Assembly (NCBI GenBank): GCA_002423465.1
Contig: DIWG01000020.1
Location: forward strand, 47,806 to 71,572
Source: Syntrophaceae bacterium UBA6112
Lineage (GTDB): Bacteria > Desulfobacterota > Syntrophia > Syntrophales > UBA5619
Direction of reading: 5' to 3'
Length of the DNA stretch: 23,767 nt
Below the pieces are notes generated by a model. It saw only the letters and a program-made list of their open reading frames with translations, did no database searches and was not told the DNA's origin. The translations under genes were made by a program, and so were the position numbers. Below, one piece after another: positions 6,251 through 13,507 of the stretch. Numbering within the stretch: the first letter of the stretch is position 1; every line of letters starts with the position of its first letter.

Positions 6251-7303
6251 TTACCGCTTCCGGTTCTCCGGTCGGAGGGCGCGGACGGCGGCGCCGGCCT
6301 GCCACATCTCCGTCTTGTTCATCGTCTCCAACTCCGCGTTGAGCTTCTTGCGGTAGTCGGGGGCGTTGTTCACCGACAGAACGATCCGCGTCTCCTCGCC
6401 GGAGCGGACGCTCTCGTAGAGTTTCTCGAAGACCGGCGCGACGGCGTCGCGGAAAGGACCCTTCCAGTCGAGCGCGCCGCGCTGGGCGGTCGTGCTGCAG
6501 TTGGCGTACATCCAGTCCATCCCGTTTTCCGCGACGAGGCGGATGAGGCTCTGGGTCAGCTCCTCCACGGTCTCGTTGAAGGCTTCGCTGGGGCTGTGGC
6601 CGTTTTTCCGGAGCACGTTGTACTGCGCCTCCATGACGCCCGCCAGGGCGCCCATCAGGATCCCGCGTTCGCCCGTCAGGTCGCTGAACACCTCCTTCTC
6701 GAAGGTCGTCGGGAAGAGGTAACCCGAACCGATCGCGATGCCGAGCGCAATGGTCTTCTCGGTGGCCTTCCCCGAGGCGTCCTGGAAGATCGCGTAACTG
6801 GAGTTGATGCCGCTCCCGTCAAGAAAATTGGTGCGGAGCGAGCGTCCCGATCCCTTGGGGGCGACGAGGACGACGTCGATGTCCGCGGGGGGAATCACGT
6901 TGGTCTGGCTGCGGTAGGTAATGGAAAATCCATGTGAGAAGTAGAGGGTTTTCCCCTTGGTCAGGTACGGTTTCAGCGTCGGCCACATCTGCGTCTGGCC
7001 CGCGTCGGAGAGCAGGTACTCGATGATTGTCCCCCGCTTTGCTGCCTCTTCGACGGGGAAGAGGGTCTTCCCGGGAACGAAGCCGTCCTCGACGGCCTTT
7101 TTCCACGTGGCGCCGCCCTCGCGCTGCCCCACGATCACCCGGATGCCGTTGTCCCGGAGGTTGAGCGCCTGGCCCGGTCCCTGCACGCCGTAACCGAGAA
7201 CGGCCACCGTCTCGCCCTTCAGGACCTCCTGGGCCCGGCTCAAGGGAAATTCCTCAGAGGTCACGACCTCCTCCCACACTCCGCCGAAATTGATCTTTGC
7301 CAT
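6251..7303 (-). CDS. ilvC: Ketol-acid reductoisomerase
   Basis: 350 aa. Converts acetolactate or acetohydroxybutyrate to the dihydroxy acid in valine/isoleucine synthesis, using NADPH and Mg2+. The nucleotide-binding loop GYGVQGPGQALNLRDNG starts at residue 37. The metal-site helices carry SDLTGERGILMGALAGVMEAQ and ETVEELTQSLIRL. The GPGQALNLRDNG/IVGQREGGATW form is the variant seen in Bacteroidetes and eukaryotic Ilv5 rather than the common GSQGHAHA form; this is from memory. Start ATG 7303 follows AAAGGAGA; the longer open frame up to 7435 has no ribosome binding site and covers the hairpins. Last gene of ilvB-ilvN-ilvC, 168 nt after ilvN. Confidence 0.92.
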   Translation of the reverse strand: MAKINFGGVWEEVVTSEEFPLSRAQEVLKGETVAVLGYGVQGPGQALNLRDNGIRVIVGQREGGATWKKAVEDGFVPGKTLFPVEEAAKRGTIIEYLLSDAGQTQMWPTLKPYLTKGKTLYFSHGFSITYRSQTNVIPPADIDVVLVAPKGSGRSLRTNFLDGSGINSSYAIFQDASGKATEKTIALGIAIGSGYLFPTTFEKEVFSDLTGERGILMGALAGVMEAQYNVLRKNGHSPSEAFNETVEELTQSLIRLVAENGMDWMYANCSTTAQRGALDWKGPFRDAVAPVFEKLYESVRSGEETRIVLSVNNAPDYRKKLNAELETMNKTEMWQAGAAVRALRPENRKR

Positions 7304-7330
7304 GCTTGTCTCCTTTTCCAATATGAACGA

Positions 7331-7371
7331 GGCTGGTGCACCAGCCCCGGAAAAAGGGGTCGTCCGACCCC
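7331..7371 (-). promoter_or_regulatory. Two hairpins in the ilvC leader, one terminator-like
   Basis: On the transcribed (-) strand, GGGGTC and GACCCC (within 7356-7371) form a hairpin followed at once by TTTTT, like a small intrinsic terminator. Next comes a perfect 16-nt palindrome, GGCTGGTGCACCAGCC (7331-7346), 28 nt before the ilvC start. They could attenuate or pause transcription between ilvN and ilvC, or shape translation of ilvC. No leader peptide was found for them. Confidence 0.45.
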
Positions 7372-7396
7372 GTTGAACCCGGTTATTTTTGGTTCC

Positions 7397-7433
7397 GGGG
7401 ACACGTAGGGAAACCTTGCGGCAAGGTGTCCCC
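7397..7433. repeat. GGGGACAC hairpin repeat between ilvN and ilvC
   Basis: Outer arms GGGGACAC and GTGTCCCC enclose an inner stem CCTTGC/GCAAGG. The outer arms share the GGGGACAC core with the palindrome at 13013-13057, suggesting a dispersed repeat family. It lies 38 nt past the ilvN stop. Confidence 0.55.
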
Positions 7434-7471
7434 ACATGTCCCCGACCCCACTCTCAGAAGTTCGCCAACCT

Positions 7472-7966
7472 TCATCCCTCCCGTTTCTGACGGAAGACGG
7501 CGATCGCCCCGGTCCGGTTCATCTCCTCCACGCCGAAGGGTTCAAAATACCGTAAGATCGCCGCCGTCTTGTCCTTGTTCGCCGTGATCTCCATGATCAG
7601 ATAATCCTCGCTCATCGCGACCACACGGCAGCCGAAGAGGTCGATCGCCCGCAGGATCTCACGGCGGTTCTCCGGCGTGAGCCGAAGGCTGATGAGCATA
7701 AGTTCCCGCTGGACGGCTGGGGCGCCGGTGAAATCCGTGACGGAGATGATATCCACGAGCTTGTCGAGCTGTTTTTTGATCTTTTCCGTAAAATCGCTCT
7801 CCGCCCGGCTGGTCAGGGTGATCCGGGAAACTTCTGGATTCGTCGTTTCGGCGACGCAGAGACTGCGGATGTTGTATCCCCGGCTGCTGAAGATGCCGGC
7901 GATCCGCGAGAGGACTCCCGGCTGGTTGTTCACGAGCATCGAAATGGTGCGTTCTTCAATGGCCAT
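7472..7966 (-). CDS. ilvN: Acetolactate synthase small (regulatory) subunit
   Basis: 164 aa. It binds the catalytic subunit IlvB and confers valine feedback inhibition. The N-terminal ACT domain (about 7-80) has LVNNQPGVLSRIAGIFSSRG and the downstream DII..VTDFTGAPAVQRELM linker typical of IlvH/IlvN. The C-terminal half has REILRAIDLFGCRVVAM and ILRYFEPFGVEEMNRTG, the usual second domain. Length matches the family (about 160-170). Start ATG 7966 is preceded by an AAGGAAA-rich ribosome binding site; the open frame extending to 8062 lacks one. It follows ilvB after 223 nt that hold a hairpin repeat, and precedes ilvC. Confidence 0.93.
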   Translation of the reverse strand: MAIEERTISMLVNNQPGVLSRIAGIFSSRGYNIRSLCVAETTNPEVSRITLTSRAESDFTEKIKKQLDKLVDIISVTDFTGAPAVQRELMLISLRLTPENRREILRAIDLFGCRVVAMSEDYLIMEITANKDKTAAILRYFEPFGVEEMNRTGAIAVFRQKREG

Positions 7967-8078
7967 ATTCTTTTTTCCTTTCCTTCTTTTTTGTCCCCTC
8001 TCGAATCCGCGCATGAGGCTTCGGAAGGGGCGATTCGGAGATTTTTTCGGGCACCATGACACCGCAGCGGAGCGCCCG

Positions 8079-8120
8079 CCGGGAAAATTGTCTGAGCGCG
8101 AAGCGCGAGTTTTTTCCCGG
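8079..8120. repeat. Hairpin repeat in the ilvB-ilvN gap
   Basis: CCGGGAAAA (8079-8087) pairs with TTTTCCCGG (right end 8120), with an inner GCGC-GAA-GCGC stem. The 223-nt gap is unusually long for an ilvBN pair and has no convincing gene. The element is built like the other dispersed hairpins in this window but with a different sequence. It may slow or stabilise the message between the subunit genes. Confidence 0.55.
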
Positions 8121-8189
8121 CAGTGCAGCGAGGATGATCATGGTCGAAAAAAGATCCGCGACTCTCCTGAAGGCCATCGCCCCAATCCC

Positions 8190-9848
8190 CTATTTCCCGC
8201 AGATCATCTCCATGTTGGAGGCGCCCGGGGGGATGATCGGATAGACATAGTTGTTCTGGTCGACCATCGCCTCCAGCATGTAGGGCCCTTCGGCGGAAGC
8301 CATCCGGGCAATCGCCTCCGCCGGGTCCTCGTCCACGGCGACCCGCTCCGCCGGGATGCCGAAACCTTTTGCCACGGCCGTCAGATCGACCGTTTCGCCC
8401 AGTTCGCTGGTCGTGAAACGCGATTCGTAGAAGAGGTCCTGGATCTGCCGGATCATCCCCAGGTGGCCGTTGTTGATCACGACAATCTTGATCGGCAGGC
8501 GGTAGCTGCTGATCGTCGCCAGCTCCTGGATGTTCATGTAAAACCCGCCGTCGCCGCAGATGACGACCACGTCCCGGTCCGGCGCCCCCAGCTTGGCGCC
8601 GATCGCGGCCGGAACGGAGAAGCCCATCGTCCCCATTCCGCCGCTTGTGAGCAGGCTGCGGGGGGAATGGCTCTGCCAGGTGCGGACCGTCCAGATCTGA
8701 TTGAGCCCCACATCCGGAACGACGATCGTTTCCCGGGGCATCGCGGCCTGGATCTTCCGGATCAGATTTCCCGCCTGGCCGCAGCCCCCATCCTTGAGTT
8801 TTGCCTCCTGGAGGTCGCGCTCGACGCGGATCCGTCCCATCCAGCCCTCCCGTTCACGGGGAACGATCAGCGGGATCAGCGCCGTAAGCGCGTCCTGGAT
8901 TTCCCCTTCATAGGCGAGATCCACCTTGATGTTTTTCCCGATGGAGGTGGCGTCGATATCGATCTGGGCGACGGTGGCGAGCGGCGCGAACTCCTCGATG
9001 ACGGAGGTGCTCCGCTCCGTAAAGCGGGTGCCCAGGGCGAGAATGAAATCGGCCTGGTGAATTGTCCGGTTGGCCAGTTCGTTGCCGTGCATGCCGATAA
9101 AGCCGAGGTTGAAGCCGTTTGCGGAGGCGACCGATCCGATCCCCATCATCGTCGTGACAAAGGGGATTTGCGCCTTCTGCACGAATTCGCTTGCCCGTTC
9201 ACAGGCGTCGCCCAGCTTGACCCCGCCGCCGATGATGATGACCGGCCTTTCGCTCCGGTTGAGGGCCTGGGCGATCCGCTCGATCTGTTCCGGATGCTCG
9301 ATCCGTTTGGGCGGGGCGGTCGGGATCTTCTTCGGCTGATCGCCGCAGGGGGCGCTCAGGATGTCCTTCGGGATATCCACGAGGACGGGTCCGGTGCGGC
9401 CGGTGCTGGCGAGCTGGAAAGCCTGTCGGAGCGATGATGCGAGCTGCGTCACGTCGCGCACCATGAAACTGTGCTTCGTGATCGGCATGGTGATCCCGAT
9501 GATGTCCGTCTCCTGGAAGGCGTCTCGTCCCCAGAGGTCGCTGTCCACCTGGGCCGTGATGGCGACGAGCGGGGTCGAATCCATGTAGGCGGTGGCGATC
9601 CCCGTGACAAGGTTTGTGGCGCCGGGACCCGATGTCGCGAGGCAGACCCCTACCTTGCCCGTTGCGCGGGCGTAGCCGTCGGCGGCATGGGCCGCCGCCT
9701 GCTCGTGCCGCATCAGATAGTGCCGGATGGGGCCCTCGGCCAGGCGATCATGGAGCGGCAGGGTGTTGGCCCCGGGGTAGCCGAAGATCACCTCCACCCC
9801 CTCCTCCGCCAGGGTTTTCAAAACAATGTCCGCACCGATGGTATTCAT
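8190..9848 (-). CDS. ilvB: Acetolactate synthase large (catalytic) subunit
   Basis: 552 aa, ThDP-dependent. Condenses pyruvate with pyruvate or 2-oxobutyrate, the first shared step of valine, leucine and isoleucine synthesis. The N-terminal PYR domain has FGYPGANTLPLHDRL and the catalytic Glu49 in RHEQAAAHAADGYAR. The central FAD-type domain has IIIGGGVKLGDA. The C-terminal PP domain has the ThDP motif GDGGFYMNIQEL ending in VVINN. Start ATG 9848 has AAAGGAG about 7 nt upstream. It is preceded by two terminators and a leader peptide rich in branched-chain residues (9872-10059), so expression is very likely set by attenuation. First structural gene of ilvB-ilvN-ilvC. Confidence 0.95.
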   Translation of the reverse strand: MNTIGADIVLKTLAEEGVEVIFGYPGANTLPLHDRLAEGPIRHYLMRHEQAAAHAADGYARATGKVGVCLATSGPGATNLVTGIATAYMDSTPLVAITAQVDSDLWGRDAFQETDIIGITMPITKHSFMVRDVTQLASSLRQAFQLASTGRTGPVLVDIPKDILSAPCGDQPKKIPTAPPKRIEHPEQIERIAQALNRSERPVIIIGGGVKLGDACERASEFVQKAQIPFVTTMMGIGSVASANGFNLGFIGMHGNELANRTIHQADFILALGTRFTERSTSVIEEFAPLATVAQIDIDATSIGKNIKVDLAYEGEIQDALTALIPLIVPREREGWMGRIRVERDLQEAKLKDGGCGQAGNLIRKIQAAMPRETIVVPDVGLNQIWTVRTWQSHSPRSLLTSGGMGTMGFSVPAAIGAKLGAPDRDVVVICGDGGFYMNIQELATISSYRLPIKIVVINNGHLGMIRQIQDLFYESRFTTSELGETVDLTAVAKGFGIPAERVAVDEDPAEAIARMASAEGPYMLEAMVDQNNYVYPIIPPGASNMEMICGK

Positions 9849-9871
9849 GTAAAGCTCCTTTCAGGAAATAA

Positions 9872-9904
9872 AAAAGCCGCCGGTTCCCCGAACCGCGGCT
9901 TTTC
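9872..9904 (-). terminator. Second (proximal) ilv attenuator terminator
   Basis: On the - strand AAAAGCCGCGGTTC pairs with GAACCGGCGGCTTTT across a GGGG loop (one-base bulge), followed by a T-run. It ends about 24 nt before the ilvB start codon. Its 5' arm (AAAAGCCGCGG) is also a perfect complement of the 3' arm plus U-tract of the upstream terminator (CCGCGGCTTTT), so the two hairpins can be dissolved together by cross-pairing. Confidence 0.8.
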
Positions 9905-9917
9905 TCAAAAACAAAAA

Positions 9918-9945
9918 AGCCGCGGACCTTGCGGGGCCCGCGGCT
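9918..9945 (-). terminator. First (distal) ilv attenuator terminator
   Basis: On the - strand AGCCGCGGGCC pairs with GGTCCGCGGCT (11 bp with one G-U) around CCGCAA, followed by TTTTTT. It begins 21 nt after the leader-peptide stop, the classical spacing for a translation-controlled attenuator. Confidence 0.85.
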
Positions 9946-9978
9946 CTCGTCTTTTATGTCATCCCATCAAAGACGCCG
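9941..9978 (-). promoter_or_regulatory. Candidate antiterminator pairing of the ilv leader
   Basis: On the - strand, CGGCGTCTTT (9978-9969, the last leader codons) can pair with AAAGACG (9954-9948), and CGGC with GCCG (9944-9941) across a 3-nt bulge. The GCCG belongs to the 5' arm of the first terminator, so this pairing excludes that terminator. A ribosome stalled in the Leu/Val run (10032-9997) would leave the left arm free; one reaching the stop would cover it. The logic is inferred from complementarity. Confidence 0.6.
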
Positions 9979-10059
9979 AGCAGCAGCCCCCGTGCGTACG
10001 AGTACTACGACGTCCAGTACGAGAAGCAGTATGTTCGACGAATTTCGGTTCACGACCAT
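9967..10059 (-). CDS. ilv operon leader peptide (branched-chain attenuator)
   Basis: A 30-codon ORF ending in TGA, 118 nt before ilvB. Its core reads ILLLVLDVVVLV: 11 of 12 residues are Ile, Leu or Val, followed by an Ala run (RTGAAARRL). This is the hallmark of a ribosome-sensing leader such as E. coli IvbL, but the sequence is otherwise unrelated. The ATG at 10059 has GGAAGG only 1 nt upstream; the in-frame GTG two codons later (10053) is 7 nt from it and may be the true start, giving 28 residues. Stalling at scarce Leu/Val/Ile-tRNA would favour the antiterminator and ilv expression; completion would favour termination. Likely not annotated by standard gene callers because of its size. Confidence 0.85.
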   Translation of the reverse strand: MVVNRNSSNILLLVLDVVVLVRTGAAARRL

Positions 10060-10086
10060 TCCTTCCATTTAAAAAACTGAGGCCGA

Positions 10087-10115
10087 ACCCTACCGGAAAG
10101 GGGAACCGTTGTCAA
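10087..10115 (-). promoter_or_regulatory. Promoter of the ilv leader and operon
   Basis: On the - strand: perfect -35 TTGACA (10115-10110), 17-nt spacer, -10 TAGGGT (10092-10087, weak). Predicted start near 10080, about 20 nt before the leader-peptide ATG. It lies 27 nt downstream of the PBP stop on the same strand, with no terminator between, so read-through from tat-PBP would also enter the attenuator. Confidence 0.65.
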
Positions 10116-10141
10116 GGTTTTTTTATGAAGATTTCCTACCT

Positions 10142-12199
10142 TCAACGGTTGGGTTCCGTGTCAAATCGGTGCGTCCCGCCGGGAAGATTGGCCGGATCGA
10201 TCGTTTCGGCGTCTTCGGGTGTCGTCCCCTCCAGGAAGCATTCGTAAATCGCCCCTTTCGTCCAGAACCTGGCCGGGGCGCCGGTTTTGGGATCGACCTT
10301 GACGAAGACAATTCCGTCCGGTACGGGGAAAACCTCGACCGGTGTCCCCTGGAGGGCCTTCTCCGCGAAATAGAGCCAGATCGGCGCCGCGGCGCGGCCG
10401 CCGACCTCCTGCCGACCCATGGGCCGCTCCTGATCGAATCCCACCCAGACTCCGGTGACCAGCGACGGCGTGAATCCCATGAACCAGGCGTCCCGCGTGT
10501 CGTCCGTCGTCCCGGTTTTGCCGGCGACCGGCCGGCCGAGCTTTTTCACCCGTTGCCCCGTTCCGCTTTCGACGACATCCTGCATGACGTAACTCGACAT
10601 GAAGGCGATCCGCGGATCGATCACCTGCTCCGCTCTGGGCTGCGTCTCCTCAAAGACATGACCCGTCCGGTCGACGATTTTCTTGATGAAGAAGGGCTGC
10701 ACCCGCTTTCCCTCGTTCGCCAGGACGCCGTAAGCCCGGACCAGCTCCTGAAGGGTGACCCCGGAGGTGCCGAGGGCCAACGACAGAGTCCGGGTGATGG
10801 GCGAGGAGATCCCCATGTTGGTCGCGTAGGAGGCGGCATAATCCACGCCGATCTCTTCAAGAACCTTGATCGTGACGATGTTCCGGGAGTGGATCAGCGC
10901 ATTGTGCAGCGTCGTCGGCCCCAAAAATTTTTCGTCGAAATTCTGCGGTTTCCAGACCCCGTCCGGCTGCTGGGGATCCGGATAGACGATGGGGGAGTCG
11001 ACGATGACCGTCGCGGGGGTCATCCCCTTGTCGAAGGCCGCCGTGTAAATGAGCGGCTTGAAAGCCGAGCCGGGCTGGCGCCGGGATTGGGTCGCGCGGT
11101 TGAATTCGCTCCGCTGAAAATCGCGCCCGCCGACCATCGCCCGGACGGCGCCGGTCTTCGCGTCCATCGAGAAGAGGGCCCCTTGCACCTGTCCTTTCTC
11201 ATAATTCTCCCGTTCCTCCATCTCCTTCAGGCCCTGCTCCACCGCATCCCTTGCCGCCTTCTGCATCTGTATGTTCAGCGTCGTGTAGACCTCGAGGCCC
11301 TCCTTGTAGAGGACGTCGCTGCCGTATTTTTCCTGGATGTAGCGGCGGATGTTTTCAATGAAGTAAGCGGCGACCTTGTCCTTCGGCTTGATCGAGCGGA
11401 GCTTGATGACCTTGGAGATCGCAAGGTCTTTCTCCTGCCCGGTGATATAGCCGTCTTCCAACATGCGGTTGAGGACGTAAGCCTGCCGCTGGTAAGCCCG
11501 GTCCGGATGCAGATAGGGGGAATAGTTGCTGGGGGCCTTGGGAAGCCCCGCCAGCATGGCCGCCTCCGGAAGGGAAATATTCCGCGCACTCTTTCCGAAA
11601 TATCCCTGGGCGGCGGCCTCCACGCCGTAGGTGCCGTGGCCGAGGTAAATGTGGTTCAGGTAGAGGGTGATGATCTCTTCCTTCGTCAGGTAGCGGTCGA
11701 TCTTGTAGGCGAGGAGAGCCTCCTTGAGCTTCCGCATGTAGCGCTTCTCCGGGGAGAGATAGAGGGATTTTGCGACCTGCTGGGTGATCGTGCTCCCCCC
11801 CTGGACGATCTTGCCCGCCTCGAGATTCTTGAAGAAGGCCCGGGACATGCTCTGCATGTCGAATCCCTTGTGCTGGAAGAAGCGGGCATCCTCGGCGGCG
11901 ACGAAGGCCTGGATCACGATCTTTGGGATCTCTTCGTACCTGATGACCTTCCGGTCCTCGAGGAAGAACTCGTCGATCAGTTCGTTGTTGTCCGCATAGA
12001 CCCGCGTCGTGATGCTGGGGCGGTAATCTTTCAGCGCGGCAATGCTCGGAAGCTCTTTGAGCAGGACGTAATAGACCAGACTGCTCCCCGCCAAGGCGGC
12101 GCCGACGAAGAGCACGAGGATCACGACGATGATGATCCCCAGGAAGGAGCGCCGGGAAGACGATCTTCTCTTTCGTGGGGCAATACGCTTGAAGGTCAT
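10142..12199 (-). CDS. Class A penicillin-binding protein (PBP1A-type)
   Basis: 685 aa bifunctional peptidoglycan synthase. A basic cytoplasmic tail (KRIAPRKRRSSSRRS) precedes one transmembrane anchor (about 19-47). The GT51 glycosyltransferase domain has AAEDARFFQHKG with catalytic E103, GGSTITQQVAK (134-144) and RKLKEALLAYKIDR. The transpeptidase domain has S378-x-x-K381 in QPGSAFKPL, SRN at 438-440 and KTG at 561-563. It is shorter than E. coli PBP1A (about 850 aa) and lacks a large extra C-terminal domain. The start ATG overlaps the tatC stop (ATGA), so translation is probably coupled to tatC. All catalytic motifs are intact. mrcA/ponA naming would be conventional, but I leave the symbol open. 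Confidence 0.93.
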   Translation of the reverse strand: MTFKRIAPRKRRSSSRRSFLGIIIVVILVLFVGAALAGSSLVYYVLLKELPSIAALKDYRPSITTRVYADNNELIDEFFLEDRKVIRYEEIPKIVIQAFVAAEDARFFQHKGFDMQSMSRAFFKNLEAGKIVQGGSTITQQVAKSLYLSPEKRYMRKLKEALLAYKIDRYLTKEEIITLYLNHIYLGHGTYGVEAAAQGYFGKSARNISLPEAAMLAGLPKAPSNYSPYLHPDRAYQRQAYVLNRMLEDGYITGQEKDLAISKVIKLRSIKPKDKVAAYFIENIRRYIQEKYGSDVLYKEGLEVYTTLNIQMQKAARDAVEQGLKEMEERENYEKGQVQGALFSMDAKTGAVRAMVGGRDFQRSEFNRATQSRRQPGSAFKPLIYTAAFDKGMTPATVIVDSPIVYPDPQQPDGVWKPQNFDEKFLGPTTLHNALIHSRNIVTIKVLEEIGVDYAASYATNMGISSPITRTLSLALGTSGVTLQELVRAYGVLANEGKRVQPFFIKKIVDRTGHVFEETQPRAEQVIDPRIAFMSSYVMQDVVESGTGQRVKKLGRPVAGKTGTTDDTRDAWFMGFTPSLVTGVWVGFDQERPMGRQEVGGRAAAPIWLYFAEKALQGTPVEVFPVPDGIVFVKVDPKTGAPARFWTKGAIYECFLEGTTPEDAETIDPANLPGGTHRFDTEPNR

Positions 12200-12981
12200 G
12201 GCTGATCCGTTCCCTCTTTTTCCGTTTCTTCCGGTGCGGGTCTTTCCCGGCGGGCGAACTTGGTCACGAGGATGCTCACCTCATACAGCACCATGAGCGG
12301 GATCGCCATCAGGATCTGGCTGAGGACATCGGGGGAAGGGGTCAAAATCGCGGCGACGATGAAGATGATTAGTATTGCATAACGCCTCTGTTTCGATAGC
12401 ATTTTTGCGTTGACGATGCCGAGTTTGGCCAGGAAAAACATGAATACCGGCATCTCGAAGCAGATGCCGAAGGCCAGGAGGAATTTGAGCGTCAGGCTGA
12501 GATATTCCCGAAAGGAGATCATCGGTTTCAGAAAATCCGTGGAAAAGCTCACGAAAAAGCTGAAGGCCGGCGGGAGCGCGATGAAATAGCCGAACAGGAT
12601 TCCGCTAACAAAGAGGATCGTGGAGAAAAAAACAAATGGAAAGACCATTTTTTTTTCTTTTTTATAAAGCCCCGGCGAGATAAATCGCCAGATTTCGAAG
12701 AGGGTGTAGGGGGCCGTCAGAAACAGGGAGGCAAAAAATGCGATCTTCATGTGGATAAAGAAGGCCTCAGGGAGCCCGGTAAAGATCATCGAGCTCTGGG
12801 CCGGCATGGCGTCGACGAGGGGTTTGGTGATCACCCGGAAGGACCAGTCCTTGAATAGATAGCAGACGCCGAAACCGATGCCGACGACGATGAGGATGCG
12901 GATCAGCCTCGTCTTCAGCTCTTCAAGGTGCGACGTCAGCGGCAGTTTTTCTTCTTCTTCTTCGGCTTTTTCGTTTTCCAT
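12196..12981 (-). CDS. tatC: Sec-independent protein translocase TatC
   Basis: 261 aa, the polytopic core of the Tat translocase that recognises twin-arginine signal peptides at the inner membrane. A charged N-terminus precedes SHLEELKTRL (17-26), the family's signal-recognition region. RFISPGLYKKEKK is the conserved first periplasmic/cytoplasmic-loop motif, and LTPSPDVLSQILMAIPL marks the last helices. About six transmembrane helices are visible. The acidic run EEEEE at residues 7-11 is a local oddity. ATG 12981 lacks a strong Shine-Dalgarno sequence. The gene lies 74 nt after tatA/B, with a large palindrome between them, and its stop overlaps the start of the PBP gene. Confidence 0.95.
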   Translation of the reverse strand: MENEKAEEEEEKLPLTSHLEELKTRLIRILIVVGIGFGVCYLFKDWSFRVITKPLVDAMPAQSSMIFTGLPEAFFIHMKIAFFASLFLTAPYTLFEIWRFISPGLYKKEKKMVFPFVFFSTILFVSGILFGYFIALPPAFSFFVSFSTDFLKPMISFREYLSLTLKFLLAFGICFEMPVFMFFLAKLGIVNAKMLSKQRRYAILIIFIVAAILTPSPDVLSQILMAIPLMVLYEVSILVTKFARRERPAPEETEKEGTDQP

Positions 12982-13012
12982 AGATGAGATGGCTTGTGCG
13001 GCTCCGGTGAGG

Positions 13013-13057
13013 GAGCATTATGGGGACACGATGTCGCATCGTGTCCCCATAATGCTC
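13013..13057. repeat. 45-nt perfect palindrome between tatA/B and tatC
   Basis: 21-bp perfect arms around a TCG loop (core GGGGACACGATG/CATCGTGTCCCC). Its outer end lies in the tatA/B stop codon (13056-13058). It shares the GGGGACAC core with the repeat at 7397-7433. It would form a very stable RNA hairpin between two tat genes that need different amounts, so an effect on message processing is plausible. Confidence 0.8.
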
Positions 13058-13358
13058 ACAGTACAGACTTCGGGGTGTCACTCTCTGACCCGCCGGTCGC
13101 GGCGGGAGGGACGACGGGGGCTTCCTTCTCGTCCCCCTTTCCGTAGAGGAGGGAATCCTTGAGGCCGTCCATATCCTTCTTGATCTCGTCCGTTTTGAGC
13201 GTCTCCTTGATCGTGTCGGTGGCGCTTTCGGTCACCTTGCGGAATTCGGAGAGACCTTTTCCCAGCGCTTTCGCGATATCGGGCAATTTTTTGGGGCCCA
13301 CCACGAGCAGAGCGATCACAGCAATCACCATCAGCTCCGGCATACCGATACCAAACAT
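13056..13358 (-). CDS. Twin-arginine translocase TatA/TatB-family subunit
   Basis: 100 aa single-span membrane protein of the Tat pathway. The order is MFGIGMPELMVIAVIALLVV (short N-terminal helix), hinge GPKKLPDIAKALGKGLSEFRK (amphipathic helix), then a charged, flexible tail. Glu8 in the helix and the GPKKLP hinge fit TatB or a bifunctional TatA/B. Only one such gene is seen beside tatC, so it could serve both roles or another tatA may lie elsewhere. Start ATG 13358 has AGAGGTGAT upstream; the frame open to 13514 covers the promoter and lacks a ribosome binding site. Stop codon lies in a palindromic repeat. Confidence 0.9.
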   Translation of the reverse strand: MFGIGMPELMVIAVIALLVVGPKKLPDIAKALGKGLSEFRKVTESATDTIKETLKTDEIKKDMDGLKDSLLYGKGDEKEAPVVPPAATGGSESDTPKSVL

Positions 13359-13442
13359 ACGATCACCTCTTTTCTTGTCCGATCCTCCGGGAAATGATTG
13401 CGAAATTAGTAGAAATTTCTCATAAAACATTCCGGAATTGGG

Positions 13443-13472
13443 TTTATACCCGTAGACGGAAATGTTTGTCAA
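13443..13472 (-). promoter_or_regulatory. Promoter for tatA/B-tatC-PBP
   Basis: On the - strand: perfect -35 TTGACA (13472-13467), 18-nt spacer, -10 TATAAA (13448-13443). Predicted start near 13436, about 78 nt before the tatA/B ATG. The region is the AT-rich gap between divergent genes. Confidence 0.75.
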
Positions 13473-13507
13473 TGTTTTTTCCGGAAGGGGAGCACCCGCA
13501 AAATCTT

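Noticed and set aside
7677..9437. Long + strand open frame opposite ilvN and ilvB
   Set aside because: Antisense shadow; it crosses two clear genes and their gap and shows no recognisable protein signature.
9849..10080. T-box or other riboswitch in the ilv leader
   Set aside because: No T-box consensus or known riboswitch core was recognised, whereas a Leu/Val/Ile-rich leader peptide explains the structure.
10109..12205. Long open frame on the + strand opposite the PBP gene (about 700 codons)
   Set aside because: It mirrors the PBP reading frame, as expected in GC-rich codon-biased DNA. The translation is Arg/Asp/Gly-rich with no domain motifs, while the - strand has every catalytic motif of a class A PBP.
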